A stretch of DNA of 64,000 nucleotides from Streptacidiphilus sp. 4-A2 (lineage in GTDB: Bacteria; Actinomycetota; Actinomycetes; Streptomycetales; Streptomycetaceae), in contig JAAFYY010000001.1 in the NCBI GenBank assembly GCA_014284505.1, positions 3,348,001 to 3,412,000 of the forward strand, in the 5' to 3' direction. Each line of letters starts with the position of its first letter. Position 1 is the first letter of the stretch. Shown piece by piece: positions 19,297 through 28,866 of this stretch. The notes below the pieces were generated by a model. It was not told the DNA's origin, did not search any database, and saw nothing but the letters and a program-made list of their open reading frames with translations. Made by a program: the position numbers and the translations under genes.

Positions 19297-20025
19297 ATGA
19301 GCGAACAGACAACTGCGCTGGTCACCGCGCGAACAAGGGAATCGGCTACGAGATCGCGGCGGGCCTCGGCGCCCTCGGCTGGCGTGTCGGTGTCGGTGCC
19401 CGCGACGGCCGGCGCCGTGAGGCAGCGGTGGAGCGACTGCGCGCGGCCGGCGTCGACGCGTTCGGCGTACCGCTGGACGTGACCGACGACGCGAGCGTGA
19501 CCGCCGCCGCACGGCTGGTCGAGGAGCAGGCCGGGCGCCTCGATGTGCTGGTCAACAACGCCGGCATCGCCGGCGGCATGCCGCAGCAGCCCACCCAGGT
19601 CGATCCGCCACCATCCGGACGGTCGTGGAGACCAATGTGATCGGCGTCATCCGCGTCACCAACGCGATGCTGCCGCTGCTGCGCCGCTCCGCCGCGCCGC
19701 GGATCGTGAACATGTCCAGCAGCGTCGGCTCCCTCACCCGGCAGTCAGGGGCCGCTCCTGAGCAGACGGCAGGTCCGGTGGCCGTGGCATACGCGCCGTC
19801 GAAGACCTTCCTGAACGCCGTCACCGTCCAGTACGCCCGGGAGCTGAGCGGCAGCAACATCCTGATCAACGCCGGCTGCCCGGCTATGTCGCGACCGACC
19901 TCAACAACTTCCACGGCGTGCGCACCCCGGAACAGGGCGCGGCAATCGCCATCCGGCTCGCGACCCTGCCCGACGACGGCCCGACCGGCCAGTTCTTCGA
20001 GGACGCCGGCCCCGTGCCCTGGTAG
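19297..20025 (+). CDS. Short-chain dehydrogenase/reductase, frameshifted
   Basis: Starts MSEQTTALVT; restoring a base near 19330 gives TGANKGIGYEIAAGL, the cofactor loop. Next come DVTDDASVTAAARLVEE, LVNNAGIAGG and, after a shift near 19605, TNVIGVIRVTNAMLP. Active-site residues are Ser in IVNMSSSVGSL and YAPSKTFLNAV (YxxxK). A last shift near 19885 restores PGYVATDLNNFHG and the end PTGQFFEDAGPVPW. It resembles plant-carbonyl-reductase-like SDRs. The likely reaction is NADPH-dependent carbonyl reduction. It is paired with the divergent LysR gene. Confidence 0.88.
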
Positions 20026-20098
20026 CAACGCCGGTGAGCGGCGGGGCGGCTGCGCCCCGCTCCCCGCTGCCGCGCACCCCGGCTGGCGCGCACCCGGC

Positions 20099-20239
20099 TC
20101 AGAGGGTGTAGTGCGGCGCCGCCTCCGCCACCGCGGGCGTGGCCAGCGTGGCGGCACCGGCCACGGCCGCACCGGCGCCGGCCAGTGCTGTGATCGCGCT
20201 CCTGCGCCGGATGTCCGCTCGGCGTGGGGCTTCCGTCAT
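20099..20239 (-). CDS. 46-residue Tat-type secreted peptide
   Basis: ATG 20239 has AAGGAG seven bases upstream. The peptide has a basic N-terminus (RRADIRRRSAIT, twin-arginine-like), a 20-residue Ala/Gly-rich hydrophobic core, and a signal-peptidase-like AVAEAA. It ends in APHYTL, so the mature product would be only about six to eight residues. It lies on the same strand as, and 309 bp downstream of, the SARP-TPR regulator. A longer protein broken by an indel is possible, but only 73 bp separate the stop from the convergent SDR gene. I recognise no family. Confidence 0.6.
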   Translation of the reverse strand: MTEAPRRADIRRRSAITALAGAGAAVAGAATLATPAVAEAAPHYTL

Positions 20240-20548
20240 GTCAGCACTCCTTGCACTCGATGACCCGCGATCAGCGTGCGACGCATGGTCAGGTGGCTTG
20301 GCCGGTCCGGGCGGCAGCGCCTCGACCGCGCCCCGACCGCACCCGGCAGGCCCGAACTGCGGGCCGCCGGAGCCGAGTTCGAGGGGTGGACCCAGGTGCG
20401 GCCGCACAGCGGCCGGTCCGCGCGTGGCAGCAGGCCCTGTTGTGGCATGTTCTACGCGCTCACGCCCACGCAGTCCCCGTCGTTGGGCCGAATGGCGGCG
20501 GCGCTCACCCGTACGGGAACGCGGCCGGTGACGACGGACGGGCAGGCG
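20240..20548. other. Gene-free stretch between SARP gene and secreted peptide
   Basis: In 309 bp I see only the ribosome binding site of the 46-residue peptide near 20247-20252. No strong hairpin or further frame with a ribosome binding site was found on either strand. Confidence 0.4.
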
Positions 20549-23400
20549 TCAGTCGGACCCGCCGACGCGGGCCAGTTCCTGGCGGACCGCGCCCTCCTTG
20601 GGGTGCTTCAACGCGGTCATCAGCGCCAGCGACTCCCTCAGGTACCGGCGGGCCTGCCGCGGCAGCTGCCTGGCCGTGTAGGCGCGGGCAAGCAGCCAGG
20701 CGATCTCCGCCCAGTGCTGGTGGTCGCCCAGTTCCTCGGCCAGTTCGAGGCCGGTCAGCAGGTGTTCGACGGCCGGTCCGGTCCGGCCGAGCTCCAGCTC
20801 GGCCCCGCCCAGGCTGTGCCAGGCGGCCAGTTCCACATGGCGCAGCCCGGCGGCCCGCGCCAGCTCCAGACTCTCCCGGAAGCACGGGACGGCCGCCTCG
20901 ACGTCGCCCGACTGCTGCAACGCCAGCCCGAGGTGGTCTAGCGCCGAGGCGCGCCGAACGCGTCACCCCGGCCGCGGTGCACCGCGAGGATGCTCCGGTG
21001 CAGCCCGACGGCGGTGTCCAGCTCGCCGAGCGCCTGGTGGGTCCGCGCCAGGATGTCCATCACCACCGCGGCGCCGCTCGTCGCCCAGCTCCCGGTACGC
21101 CGACGCCCTGCCGGGCGGCGGACAGCGCCGCCCGAAGTCGCCGGAGCGGCGGTAGGCGCTGGCCAGACCCATCAGCGCGCGGGCGGCACCGTCGGCGTCG
21201 CCGATCCGCCCGGCGCTGGTGCGGGCCGCGAGATGGGTGGTGATCATCTCGCTCCAGAGCATCCGCTGCTCGAAGTAGGCCATCAGCAGCGTGCCGAGCA
21301 GCCAGGCGGGGCGGTCCAGGCCCGCCGCGGAGGCCTGCTGCACCACCGCCACCAGGCCGGACCGCTCCGCGTCGCACCACTCCAGGGCCTGCTGCGGGCT
21401 GCCGAACTCCGGCGGCGGCACCGGTCCGTCAGCGGGTCCAGCGGGAAGCGGAACAGGTAGGGGCGAAGACCGCGGAGGCGGCGTCCGCCGCGTGCAGGCA
21501 CCACTCGACGGGCGCTCCAGCGCCGCCCGGCGCTCCTCCGGGCGCAGGCCAAGGGCCGCGCGCTCGGCCGAGTACACCCGGATCAGGTCGTGCATGTGAT
21601 AGCGCCGGTGTTCGGCGGACTGGATCAGGTTCATGTCCACCAGGCGTTCGAGCTCGCTCTCGGCCTGCCGCACCGGGACGCCGAACAGGGCGGCCGCGGC
21701 GGGCAGCGCGATCTCCGGGCCCGGCCACAGGCCGAGCAGCTGGAAGGCCCGGGCCGCGCCGAGTTCGATGCCGGACTCGTCGTCGACCAGGGTGGCGTAG
21801 CTGGTCTCGAAGCAGGCCCGGGCCGCCAGGTCGTCGACGGCGAGTTCGTCGTCGAGCAACCGGGAGCGGTGCACCAGCCGGTCCGCGAGCTCCCTGACCG
21901 TCCAGGACGGGCGCGAGGCGAGCCGGGAGCCGACGATGCGCAGGGCCAGCGGCAGGCCCGCGCAGAGGTCGACAAGTTCCGCCGCCGCCTCCGGCTCCCG
22001 GGCGACCCGGTCGGTTCCCGCGATCCGGGACAGCAGCAGATGGGAGTCCGCCCGGTGCAGCACATCCAGTTCGACCCGGTGCGCGGCCTCCAGACCGGCC
22101 AGCCGGTTGCGGCTGGTGACCAGCGCCGCGCAGCCGGCGCTGCCCGGCAGCAGCGGCCTGACCTGCGCGGCGTCCCGGGCGTTGTCCAGCACGAACAGGT
22201 AGCGGCCCTGGGCGGCCAGGCTGCGCAGCAGGGCCGACCGCGTCTCCGTGTCGCCGGGGACGGCGGCCGGGTCGGCGCCGAGGCCGAGCAGCAGCCGGTG
22301 CAGCGCGGTGTCGACGTCCAGGAAGTCGGCGTCGGCGCCCCGCAGATCGAGATAGAGCGCCCCGTCCGGATAGGCCGGGGCGACCCGGTGACCGGCCCGG
22401 ACCACCAGCGCGGTCTTCCCCAGGCCGCCCATGCCGATGACGGCCACCACCGGCGTGGCGAACCGGTCCACCGCGGTGAGTTCCGCGGCCAGCGCCTCCA
22501 GCTGCTCCTCGCGGCCGACCAGGTCCCCCACGCTGCGCGGCAGCTGGGCCGGGCGCGGCGCCCCGGCGCCGGGCCGTACCGGCGGCGCGGCGGGCGGGGC
22601 AGACGCCGCGGGCGCGGCTGCGGGCGGGGGTGCGGGTGCGGGCGGGGCCACGTCGCCGGTCAGCAGCAGCCGGTGCAGCTCCTGCAACGGCGCGGAGGGC
22701 TCCACCCCCAGCTCCTCGACCAGGGTGCTCCGCAGTGTCATAAAGGCGTCCAGCGCCTCGGCCTGCCGCCCGGAGCGGGACAGGGCGAGCATCAGCTGCC
22801 CGTGCAGGGCCTCGCGCAGCGGATGCGCGTCCGCCATGGCCCGGAGCTCCACCACCAGTTCCCGGTGCCGCCCCAGCCGCAGTTCCGCCTCGATCCGGCC
22901 CTCCAGGGCCTGGAGCCTGGTCTCCTGGAGACCGTGCAGCCGGCTGCGGACGGCCAGCCCGTGCACCTCGTCCGCCAGCGGATCGGCCCGCCACAGGGAC
23001 AGTGCCGAGGCCAGCACGTCGGCGGCGGCCGCCATGTCCCCGACCGCAGGGCCACCCGGCCCTTGCGGCAGCCCTCCAGGAACAGCCGTTCGTCGAGTTC
23101 GCCCTCGTGCACCTGGACCAGGTATCCCGGGGCCACCGTGCGGATCCGCCCGGCCGCCTGCGGGCCGAGCTGGGCGCGCAGTCTGGACACATGATTGCGC
23201 AGCGACGCGGCCAGCGACGCCGGACGCTCCAGCCCCCACAGCGCCTCGGCCAGCTGCTCCCGGGAGACCACCGTGTTGGGGTGCAGCAGCAGCACCGCCA
23301 GCAGGGTCCGCGGCAGCCCGGCGGGCAGTTCCACCCGGCCCTGATCGGTGTCCACGGTCACCGGTCCGAGCAGATTGAACCGCACCGGGCACCTCCTCAT
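20549..23400 (-). CDS. AfsR/SARP-type regulator with BTAD, NB-ARC and TPR domains, frameshifted
   Basis: About 950 residues from ATG 23400. An OmpR-type winged helix (RFNLLGPVTVDTDQGRVEL...LRNHVSRLRAQLG) is followed by a BTAD domain (DVLASALSLWRADPLADEV...LHGQLMLALSRSGRQAEAL). The NB-ARC ATPase has the P-loop VIGMGGLGKTALV and Walker B-like YLFVLDNARD. TPR helices fill the C-terminus (AELELGRTGPAVEHLLTGLELAEEL). Frameshifts occur near 23045, 21500, 21440, 21100 and 20950. AfsR-type proteins activate antibiotic or small-peptide genes after ATP-dependent assembly, and TPRs often sense ligands or partners. The 46-residue secreted peptide downstream is the nearest candidate partner. No biosynthetic cluster adjoins. 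Confidence 0.9.
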
Positions 23401-23554
23401 CGTCCGGGCCCCGCCCCGGAGCCGCAGCGGTGATCGTACGCGCACGCCGAGGAGAGGGTGCGGCGGCCGGGGGTCGCCGACGCCGGCCGGTCCGGCGGCC
23501 GTCGTCGCAGGTGGGGTCCGCGGGCGCGGGACTGCCCGGGCCCGCCCGAGGTGT

Positions 23555-24584
23555 TCAGGGGGTGAGCACGATCTTGCCGGTGACCGTGCCGGACTCCGCC
23601 AGCCGCAGCGCCTCGGCGGCGCTGGCGAGCGGCAGCTGCGCGCCGATGAGCGCGGTGACCTCACCGCGCCGGACGGCGGCGAGGACCTCGCCGAGGTCGG
23701 CGTGCAGCCGGGCGCGGAACCGGCTCTGCTGGAGCGCCTTGCCGGCCCAGATGTTGTAGAAGCAGGCCCGGCGGCCGTTGGGCAGCGCGTTCCAGAGCCA
23801 GGTACGGGCGAGGATCTTGAGAACCGGCAGCTGCTTGGAGCCGGTGTCGTCGCGGGTGGAGGCGCTGCCGTAGGCGACCAGGGTGCCGCCGGGGGCGAGC
23901 AGCTGCCAGGAGTCGATGACGCTGCGCCCGCCGACGTGGTCGAACACCGCGTCCACCCCGCCGGGGGCCAGCTCGCGGACCCGGCCCGGGACGTTCCCGG
24001 TGCGGTAGTCGAGCGGGGTGACCCCCAGCTCCCGCAGGGCGTCGTGGTGCCGGGGTGAGGCCGTGCCGATCACCGCCACTCCGGCCGCGAGCGCGAGCTG
24101 CGCCAGCACGGATCCGACTCCGCCGCCGGCGCCGTGCACCAGGACGGTCTGACCGGCGCGCACCCGGGCCCGGCGGTGCAGCATCTGCCAGGCGGTGATC
24201 CCGTTGACCACGACCGCCTCGGCCTGGGCCGCGGTCACGCCGTCGGGGACCGCGACCGCGTCCCGGGCGTCGGCGAGCACATGACTTGCCCAGCCGCCGA
24301 CCTTGGTCAGCACCGCCACCCGCTGTCCGGCCAGGGCCGCGTCCGACGCCGGGCCGGTCGACTGCACCCGGCCCCCAGGTCGTAGCCGGGCACGAACGGA
24401 ACGGCGGCTGGTCGTAGTAGCGCCCGCGGCGCATCTGCTGCTCGGCGAAGGAGACGCCGGTCGCCTCCATCGCGATCACCACCTGCCCCGGGCCGGCCTG
24501 GGGCACGGGTGCATGCCGGACCTGGAGGCCCTCCGGTTCCACGATGCCCGGCAGAACCACCTGGACGAGAGAGTGGTCGGTCAT
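23555..24584 (-). CDS. Zinc-free medium-chain NADPH:quinone oxidoreductase, frameshifted
   Basis: Starts MTDHSLVQVVLPGIVEPEGLQV with a GroES-like fold (GQVVIAMEATGVSFAEQQMRRGRYYDQPP). A shift near 24390 leads to GQRVAVLTKVGGWASHVLADARDAV and the Rossmann part VLVHGAGGGVGSVLAQLALAAG. The protein ends SGTVTGKIVLTP. It is about 343 residues. No structural-zinc cysteines are seen, so the quinone reductase (QOR) subfamily fits. It diverges from a TetR gene across 144 bp holding two GTTAG/CTAAC dyads, so TetR control is likely. Confidence 0.88.
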
Positions 24585-24617
24585 GACCGCCGCCTTTCAG
24601 TAGATGCTCTTGCTTTC

Positions 24618-24677
24618 GTTAGAAGTTGTAACATATCTCGGCAGTGATGGGCAATCGTGTTAGTGATACCTTCTAAC
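24618..24677. promoter_or_regulatory. Pair of TetR-type operator dyads
   Basis: GTTA-N7-TAAC (24618-24632) and GTTAG-N9-CTAAC (24659-24677) share the half-site GTTAG. GTTAGAAG at 24618 and CTTCTAAC at 24670 also form an 8-bp inverted repeat. They lie between the divergent oxidoreductase and TetR genes. Confidence 0.55.
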
Positions 24678-24728
24678 TGAGGTGGGAGAAGACCCTCGGG
24701 AAGACCCTCGGAGAAGACGGAGCAGGTC

Positions 24729-25376
24729 GTGAACGAGTCGGAGACGGCGACACCAGGCAGCGCTACCGCACCCAGGTGCGGGAGGAGATCAAGCGGCACG
24801 CCTGGGAGCAGATCGCCGCAGCCGGGGCCTCGGCCCTGTCCCTGAACGCCATCGCCAAGCAGATGGGCATGAGCGGGCCGGCCCTCTACCGCTACTTCGC
24901 CAACCGCGACGAACTGATCAGCGAGCTGATCAGGGACGCCTACCGCAGCCTGGCCGACGCCTTCCGCGCGCGGACCGAGGCCGACGCCGGCCTCCACGGC
25001 CTGGCGCAGACCCTCCGCGACTGGGCCCTGGCGGACCCGCACCGCTATTTCCTGATCTACGGCACGCCCGTGCCCGGCTACCAGGCTCCGCCCGACACCA
25101 CCCGGACCGCTCGCGAGATCATGGCCGTCCTGCTCGGCGCGTGCACCGCCGCGGAGCTCCCCGATACGCCGCCGTCAGCGCTCACCGCACATCTGGACGA
25201 CACCGGGACTGGGCGGGAGGGCAGCCGGCCGACCCGGCGGGGCTGCAACGCGCGCTCACCTTCTGGACCCGCCTGCACGGCGTGCTCTCACTGGAGCTCG
25301 CGGGCCACTTCACCGGCATGGATTCGATCCGGCCGAGCTCTACCTCGGCGAGGTGGCGGCGATCGCCGGCCGCTGA
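24729..25376 (+). CDS. TetR-family regulator, frameshifted
   Basis: GTG 24729 begins VNESET; a frameshift near 24745 gives RQRYRTQVREEIKRHAWEQI. The helix-turn-helix is ASALSLNAIAKQMGMSGPALYRYFANRDELI. The ligand domain contains RDWALADPHRYFLIYGTPVPGY (WHG-type C-domain). Shifts near 25215 and 25325 restore LTFWTRLHGVLSLELAGHF and AELYLGEVAAIAGR. It is about 215 residues. Divergent position and shared dyads suggest repression of the quinone oxidoreductase. Confidence 0.88.
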
Positions 25377-25400
25377 CCGCGGCGCGGCCGCGCGGCGCTC

Positions 25401-25450
25401 CCGTCCGGTCCGGTCCGGACCGGTCCGGACCGGACCGGACCGGACCGGAC
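25401..25450. terminator. GGTCC/GGACC palindromic repeat between convergent genes
   Basis: Fifty bases consist almost entirely of GGTCC and GGACC units. The outer 15 bp (25401-25415 and 25436-25450) pair perfectly. It lies between the ends of the TetR (25376) and SGNH (25475) genes and would serve as a bidirectional terminator. Confidence 0.6.
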
Positions 25451-25474
25451 GGGGCGGGGGACGAACCGGACCGG

Positions 25475-26642
25475 TCAGCCGGTCGTGGCGGCGAAGGCAC
25501 CGCGGTCGCCGAACACCAGCCGGACGAAGTTCTCGCTGATCCGGCGGTGTCCGCGGGTCGGGGTGCAGCCCGTCGGGCAGGGGGATCTCGGCGTAGTCCT
25601 GCTCGCCGTAGAGGGCACGACCGTCGAGGTAGTGCAGGTTCGGGTCGTCAGCCGCCCGCTGTTCGACGATCCGGGCGAGCTCGTCCCGGATGACATTGAG
25701 CGTCAGCCGCCCGGCAGCGCGTTCCGCCGGGTCACCGGTGGCCCTGAAACGCACGGTCCCGCCGCCGAAGTCGGGCATGAGCGGGCCGGGGGTGTCCTCC
25801 TGGACCGGGCACAGCACGGGCGAGACGACCAGCAGCGGCGTGGCCGGATGTCCTCGCGGACGGTGTCGAGAAAACCGTGCGCCGCGGCGGTGAACGCACG
25901 CAGGCGCATCACATCGGCGTTGACGATATTGATGCCGATCTTGAGGCTGATCAGGTCCGCCGGGGCATCCCGCATCGCGCGGGCGGTGAACGGGTCGAGC
26001 AGCGCGCCGCCGCCGAACCCCAGATTGACCAGTTCCACTCCGCCCGGCCGCGGCCAGGGCCGGCCAGATGGCGCTCGGGTGGGCCGCGTTGGAGCCGTGG
26101 CTGATGGAACTGCCGTGGTGCAGCCACACCCTGCGCCCGTTGTCCGGCGCGGTTCGAGCGCGGCATCGGTGCGCAACGCGATCAGCTCGGTGATCTCCGT
26201 GTGCGGAAGCCAGATCTCGATGTCCTTGGCGCCCGCCGGCAGCCCGGTGAAACGGGCGGTACCGGCCGGCCCCTCGGTCAGTTCGGCGGCACCGGTGACC
26301 ATGTCGGTGACCGTGCGGAGATTGCCGCCGGCCACGGTGGCCTGGGCGGCCAGACGGCCGTCGACCAGCAGGTCGTAGACGCCGCCGGCCGGCGCGGGCA
26401 GACCCCGGTACCCGCTTGGGGGCAGGGTGTCCAGCTCGATGGGGTCGCCCGGGTCCGGAAGACCAGCCGCACGCCGGAGGGCTGGGCCTCGGCCATGGTC
26501 AGTTGCGCGTCCGGGATCTGCTTGCGGGCCCAGGCGGGCAGGCGGTGCGGCAGCAGGCCGTGCGCGGTCGGCTCCAGGTCGAGGAACCCGCGCAGGAGCT
26601 CGGCGGTGACGGTGTGGTTATCCAGTCGTGCTCGTTGTTCAT
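25475..26642 (-). CDS. SGNH/GDSL-family hydrolase, frameshifted
   Basis: From ATG 26642 (MNNEHDWIT) an N-terminal beta domain contains LPAWARKQIPD and VYDLLVDGRLAAQATVAGGN. The SGNH part follows: VWLHHGSSISHGSNA with the nucleophile Ser, VELVNLGFGGGALLDPF, ADLISLKIGINIVNAD, PLLVVSPVLCPVQE and DGLHPD with the catalytic Asp/His. It is about 390 residues. At least five frameshifts (near 26590, 26455, 26150, 26050, 25850 and 25560). No signal peptide is visible, so a cytosolic esterase or acetylhydrolase is likely. The substrate is unknown. Confidence 0.85.
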
Positions 26643-26733
26643 GATCCCAACCTGTTGCTCGAAGTTCTGAGGGCAGTGCGCGGGCACCGCGCCCGGAGCC
26701 GGGGAACGGCCCGGGGCGCGGGATTCCGGCCGG

Positions 26734-27304
26734 TCAGGAGGTGCCGCTGCGACGCAGCTGCGCGTCGAGCGAATCCACGATCCAGGCCCAGGAGTCCTCG
26801 GAGGCGACGGCGGTGTGGCTGAAACCTCCGGCCAGTTCCAGGCTGATGTAGCCGTGGAAGACGCTGCCCAGCATCCGGACCGCATGCGTCTGGTCCGGTT
26901 CGGCCAGGTCGTAGCCGCGCAGGAGCGCCCGCGTCATCTGCGCGTGCCGGACCCCGGCACTGGCGGCGGCCGTTTCCGGGTCGAGCCTGAGCCGGGCCGC
27001 GTCGTAGCGGCCGGGGTGCTCGCGTGCGTAGTCGCGGTAGGCCTGCGCGAAGGCGGCCAGGGCGTCCTTGCCGGCCCGCCCGGCGAGAGCGGCGGCCACC
27101 AGGTCGGCGAGCTCCTCCAGCGCGAGCAGGGCGATCCTGGTCTTGAGCTCCTGCGAGTTCTTCAGATGCGCGTACAGGCTCGCGACCTTGACGTGGAACC
27201 GCCGGGGCGAGCGCCGAGAGTGTCACCTGCTCGAAGCCGGCTTCGTCGGCCAGCTCCGCCCCCGCCTGCGTCAGTCGTTCCGGGGTCAGCCCTACGCGAA
27301 CCAT
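26734..27304 (-). CDS. TetR-family regulator with WHG-type C-domain, frameshifted
   Basis: Starts MVRVGLTPERLTQAGAELADEAGFEQVTLSALA. A shift near 27200 restores the recognition helix region HVKVASLYAHLKNSQELKTR. The C-domain reads AYRDYAREHPGRYDAARL and MLGSVFHGYISLELAGGFSH, typical of TetR WHG proteins. It is about 190 residues. A perfect 7-5-7 palindrome lies 37 bp upstream and is probably its own operator; regulated targets may include the SGNH gene downstream on the same strand. Confidence 0.87.
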
Positions 27305-27340
27305 AGCCTTCCTCCCTTTCGGCTATACCTACTATGCTCT

Positions 27341-27359
27341 TGCCTAATACCTTTAGGCA
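27341..27359. promoter_or_regulatory. Perfect palindrome, probable TetR operator
   Basis: TGCCTAATACCTTTAGGCA has perfect 7-bp arms and a 5-bp spacer in an AT-rich patch upstream of the TetR start at 27304. A further related half-site (AAGGCA) occurs near 27370. Confidence 0.65.
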
Positions 27360-27485
27360 AATCCAATAAGGCAGGTCGAGCGGGGCGGGTCGAGCGGGGC
27401 GGGTAGCGGCCGCCGGCCGGGTTGTCGCCCAGGGCCGGGCCGGTACCGGCGAGCGGCAGGCGGAACCGTCCCATCGGCGGGGCCG

Positions 27486-27528
27486 CCGCACCGCCTGCCC
27501 GGCGGCGGTCGCCGGGCAGGCGGTGCGG
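27486..27528 (-). terminator. 19-bp perfect hairpin downstream of the S53 protease
   Basis: Perfect 19-bp arms (27486-27504 and 27510-27528) with a 5-nt loop GCGGT. It sits 70-110 bp beyond the S53 stop on the minus strand. A GGTGCGGGC/GGTGCAGGC tandem repeat (about 27525-27598) fills the space to the stop codon. Confidence 0.7.
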
Positions 27529-27596
27529 GCGGTGCAGGCGGTGCGGGCGGTGCAGGCGGTGCGGGCGGCGGTTCGGGCGGTGGTTCGGGCGGTGGT

Positions 27597-28864
27597 TCAG
27601 AAGGCGCCGAGGCCGTCGGGGGTGCCGTTCCCGGTCGGGGCGTCGTAGCCCTTCACCGCGGTGCACAGATACCCGCCGCCGCAGTAGCCGTTGCTTCCGG
27701 CGGTGACGTCGTAGAGCTCCTTGGTGCGGGCGTAGAGGTATGCGGCGCTGGGCAGCTTGCCGGGGTTGCCGGCCAGGGCTATGACGCCCGCGACGAGGGG
27801 CGTCGACGCGCTGGTGCCACCGACCTCCAGCCAGCCCCCGTCGGCGGTCGAGTAGACGGCCAAGCCGGTGGCCGGGTCGGCAACGGCGGAGACGTCGGCG
27901 ACCGTGCGTCCGGGGCAGTCGGTGTCGTGCTGCCAGGCCGGCTTGGCAATCCAGGCCGAGCAGCCGCTCCCGGCGCCGGACCACGCGGTCTCGCTCCAGC
28001 CGCGCGCGGTCTTCGACCTGGTCAGCGAGGTACCGCCGACGGCTATCACGCCGGTGTAGACCGCGGGCGCCGAGGGCGGCATATAGCCGGCGTCGCCCGA
28101 GGAGGCCACATAGGCAACGCCGGAGTGCCGGTAGTCCTTCGCGTAGGCGGTGACCCCGTTGCCCTCCTCGAAGCCGTAGCTGTTGGACACCTCGGTCGCC
28201 CCGAGCGAGGGCGCCACCGCGGCCGCCGCGCCCAGGTCGCCATCCGTCTGGTCGTCGCCTCGACCAGCAGGATCCGGCAGTCCGGGCAGATCGCCGAGGC
28301 CATGTCCAGATCCAGCGAGGTCTCGGTCTCCCAGCCGGCCTGTGTCTGCTGGCCGGCGCGGCGGCAGCGGCGAGGCCTTGCCCGCTGGTTGACCTCGCGG
28401 AAGCAGCCGTTGGCGGTGGTGCAGGCCGGCAGCCCGTAGGTGGTGCGGTAGGCGGCAAGGTCGGCCGCGGCCGTCGGGTCGCCGAACGCGTCGATCAGCG
28501 CGATGGTCTGACCCTTGCGCCGGTGGCCGGCAGCCGGTAGGCGGCACGCAGGTCCGCAGGTCCGAAGCCGGTCGGCAGCGCCTTGGCCGCCGCGTTCCGC
28601 CCGGCGGCGGGGCCGCGGACGCCGAGGCCGCCGTGCACATCGCTGCGGACCACGGCCAGGCAGCGCGCCTCACCCAGCGGCACGGAGCCGCAGGCGTCGT
28701 GCGTCGCCACGGCGGGGTCAGGGTCGCGGTCGCCGTCGCCTTCCCGGCAGCAGGGGGCGTGGTTCCGGCCTGCGCGCTGCCGCCGAGGGCAGCATCAGCG
28801 CGACGGCCAGCGCGCCCAGTCCGGCGGTGCTGCGGACAGCCCTGAAGGCAGGTGAAAGCCGCAT
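27597..28864 (-). CDS. Secreted S53 (sedolisin/kumamolisin-type) serine-carboxyl protease, frameshifted
   Basis: ATG 28864 starts MRLSPAFRAVRSTAGLG, a signal peptide. The mature part reads GFGPADLRAAYRLP, TIALIDAFGDPTAAADLAAYR and ETETSLDLDMASAICPDC, with the catalytic Glu/Asp. It continues SNSYGFEEGNG, VAYVASSGDAGY and GGTSASTPLVAGVIAL, with the nucleophile Ser. It ends GTPDGLGAF. Frameshifts near 28770, 28510, 28370 and 28235. It is about 423 residues. S53 enzymes work at acid pH outside the cell. The start lies 2 bp after the stop of the upstream secreted-protein gene, so they form an operon. Confidence 0.9.
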
Positions 28865-28866
28865 GG

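Noticed and set aside
20099..20239. Peptide downstream of the SARP gene considered as AfsS
   Set aside because: AfsS is about 63 residues with internal repeats and no export signal; this peptide has a Tat-like signal and no such repeats.
27422..27596. Proline-rich extension of the S53 protease encoded by the tandem repeat
   Set aside because: A stop codon follows the conserved ending GTPDGLGAF before the repeat, and the family usually ends there.
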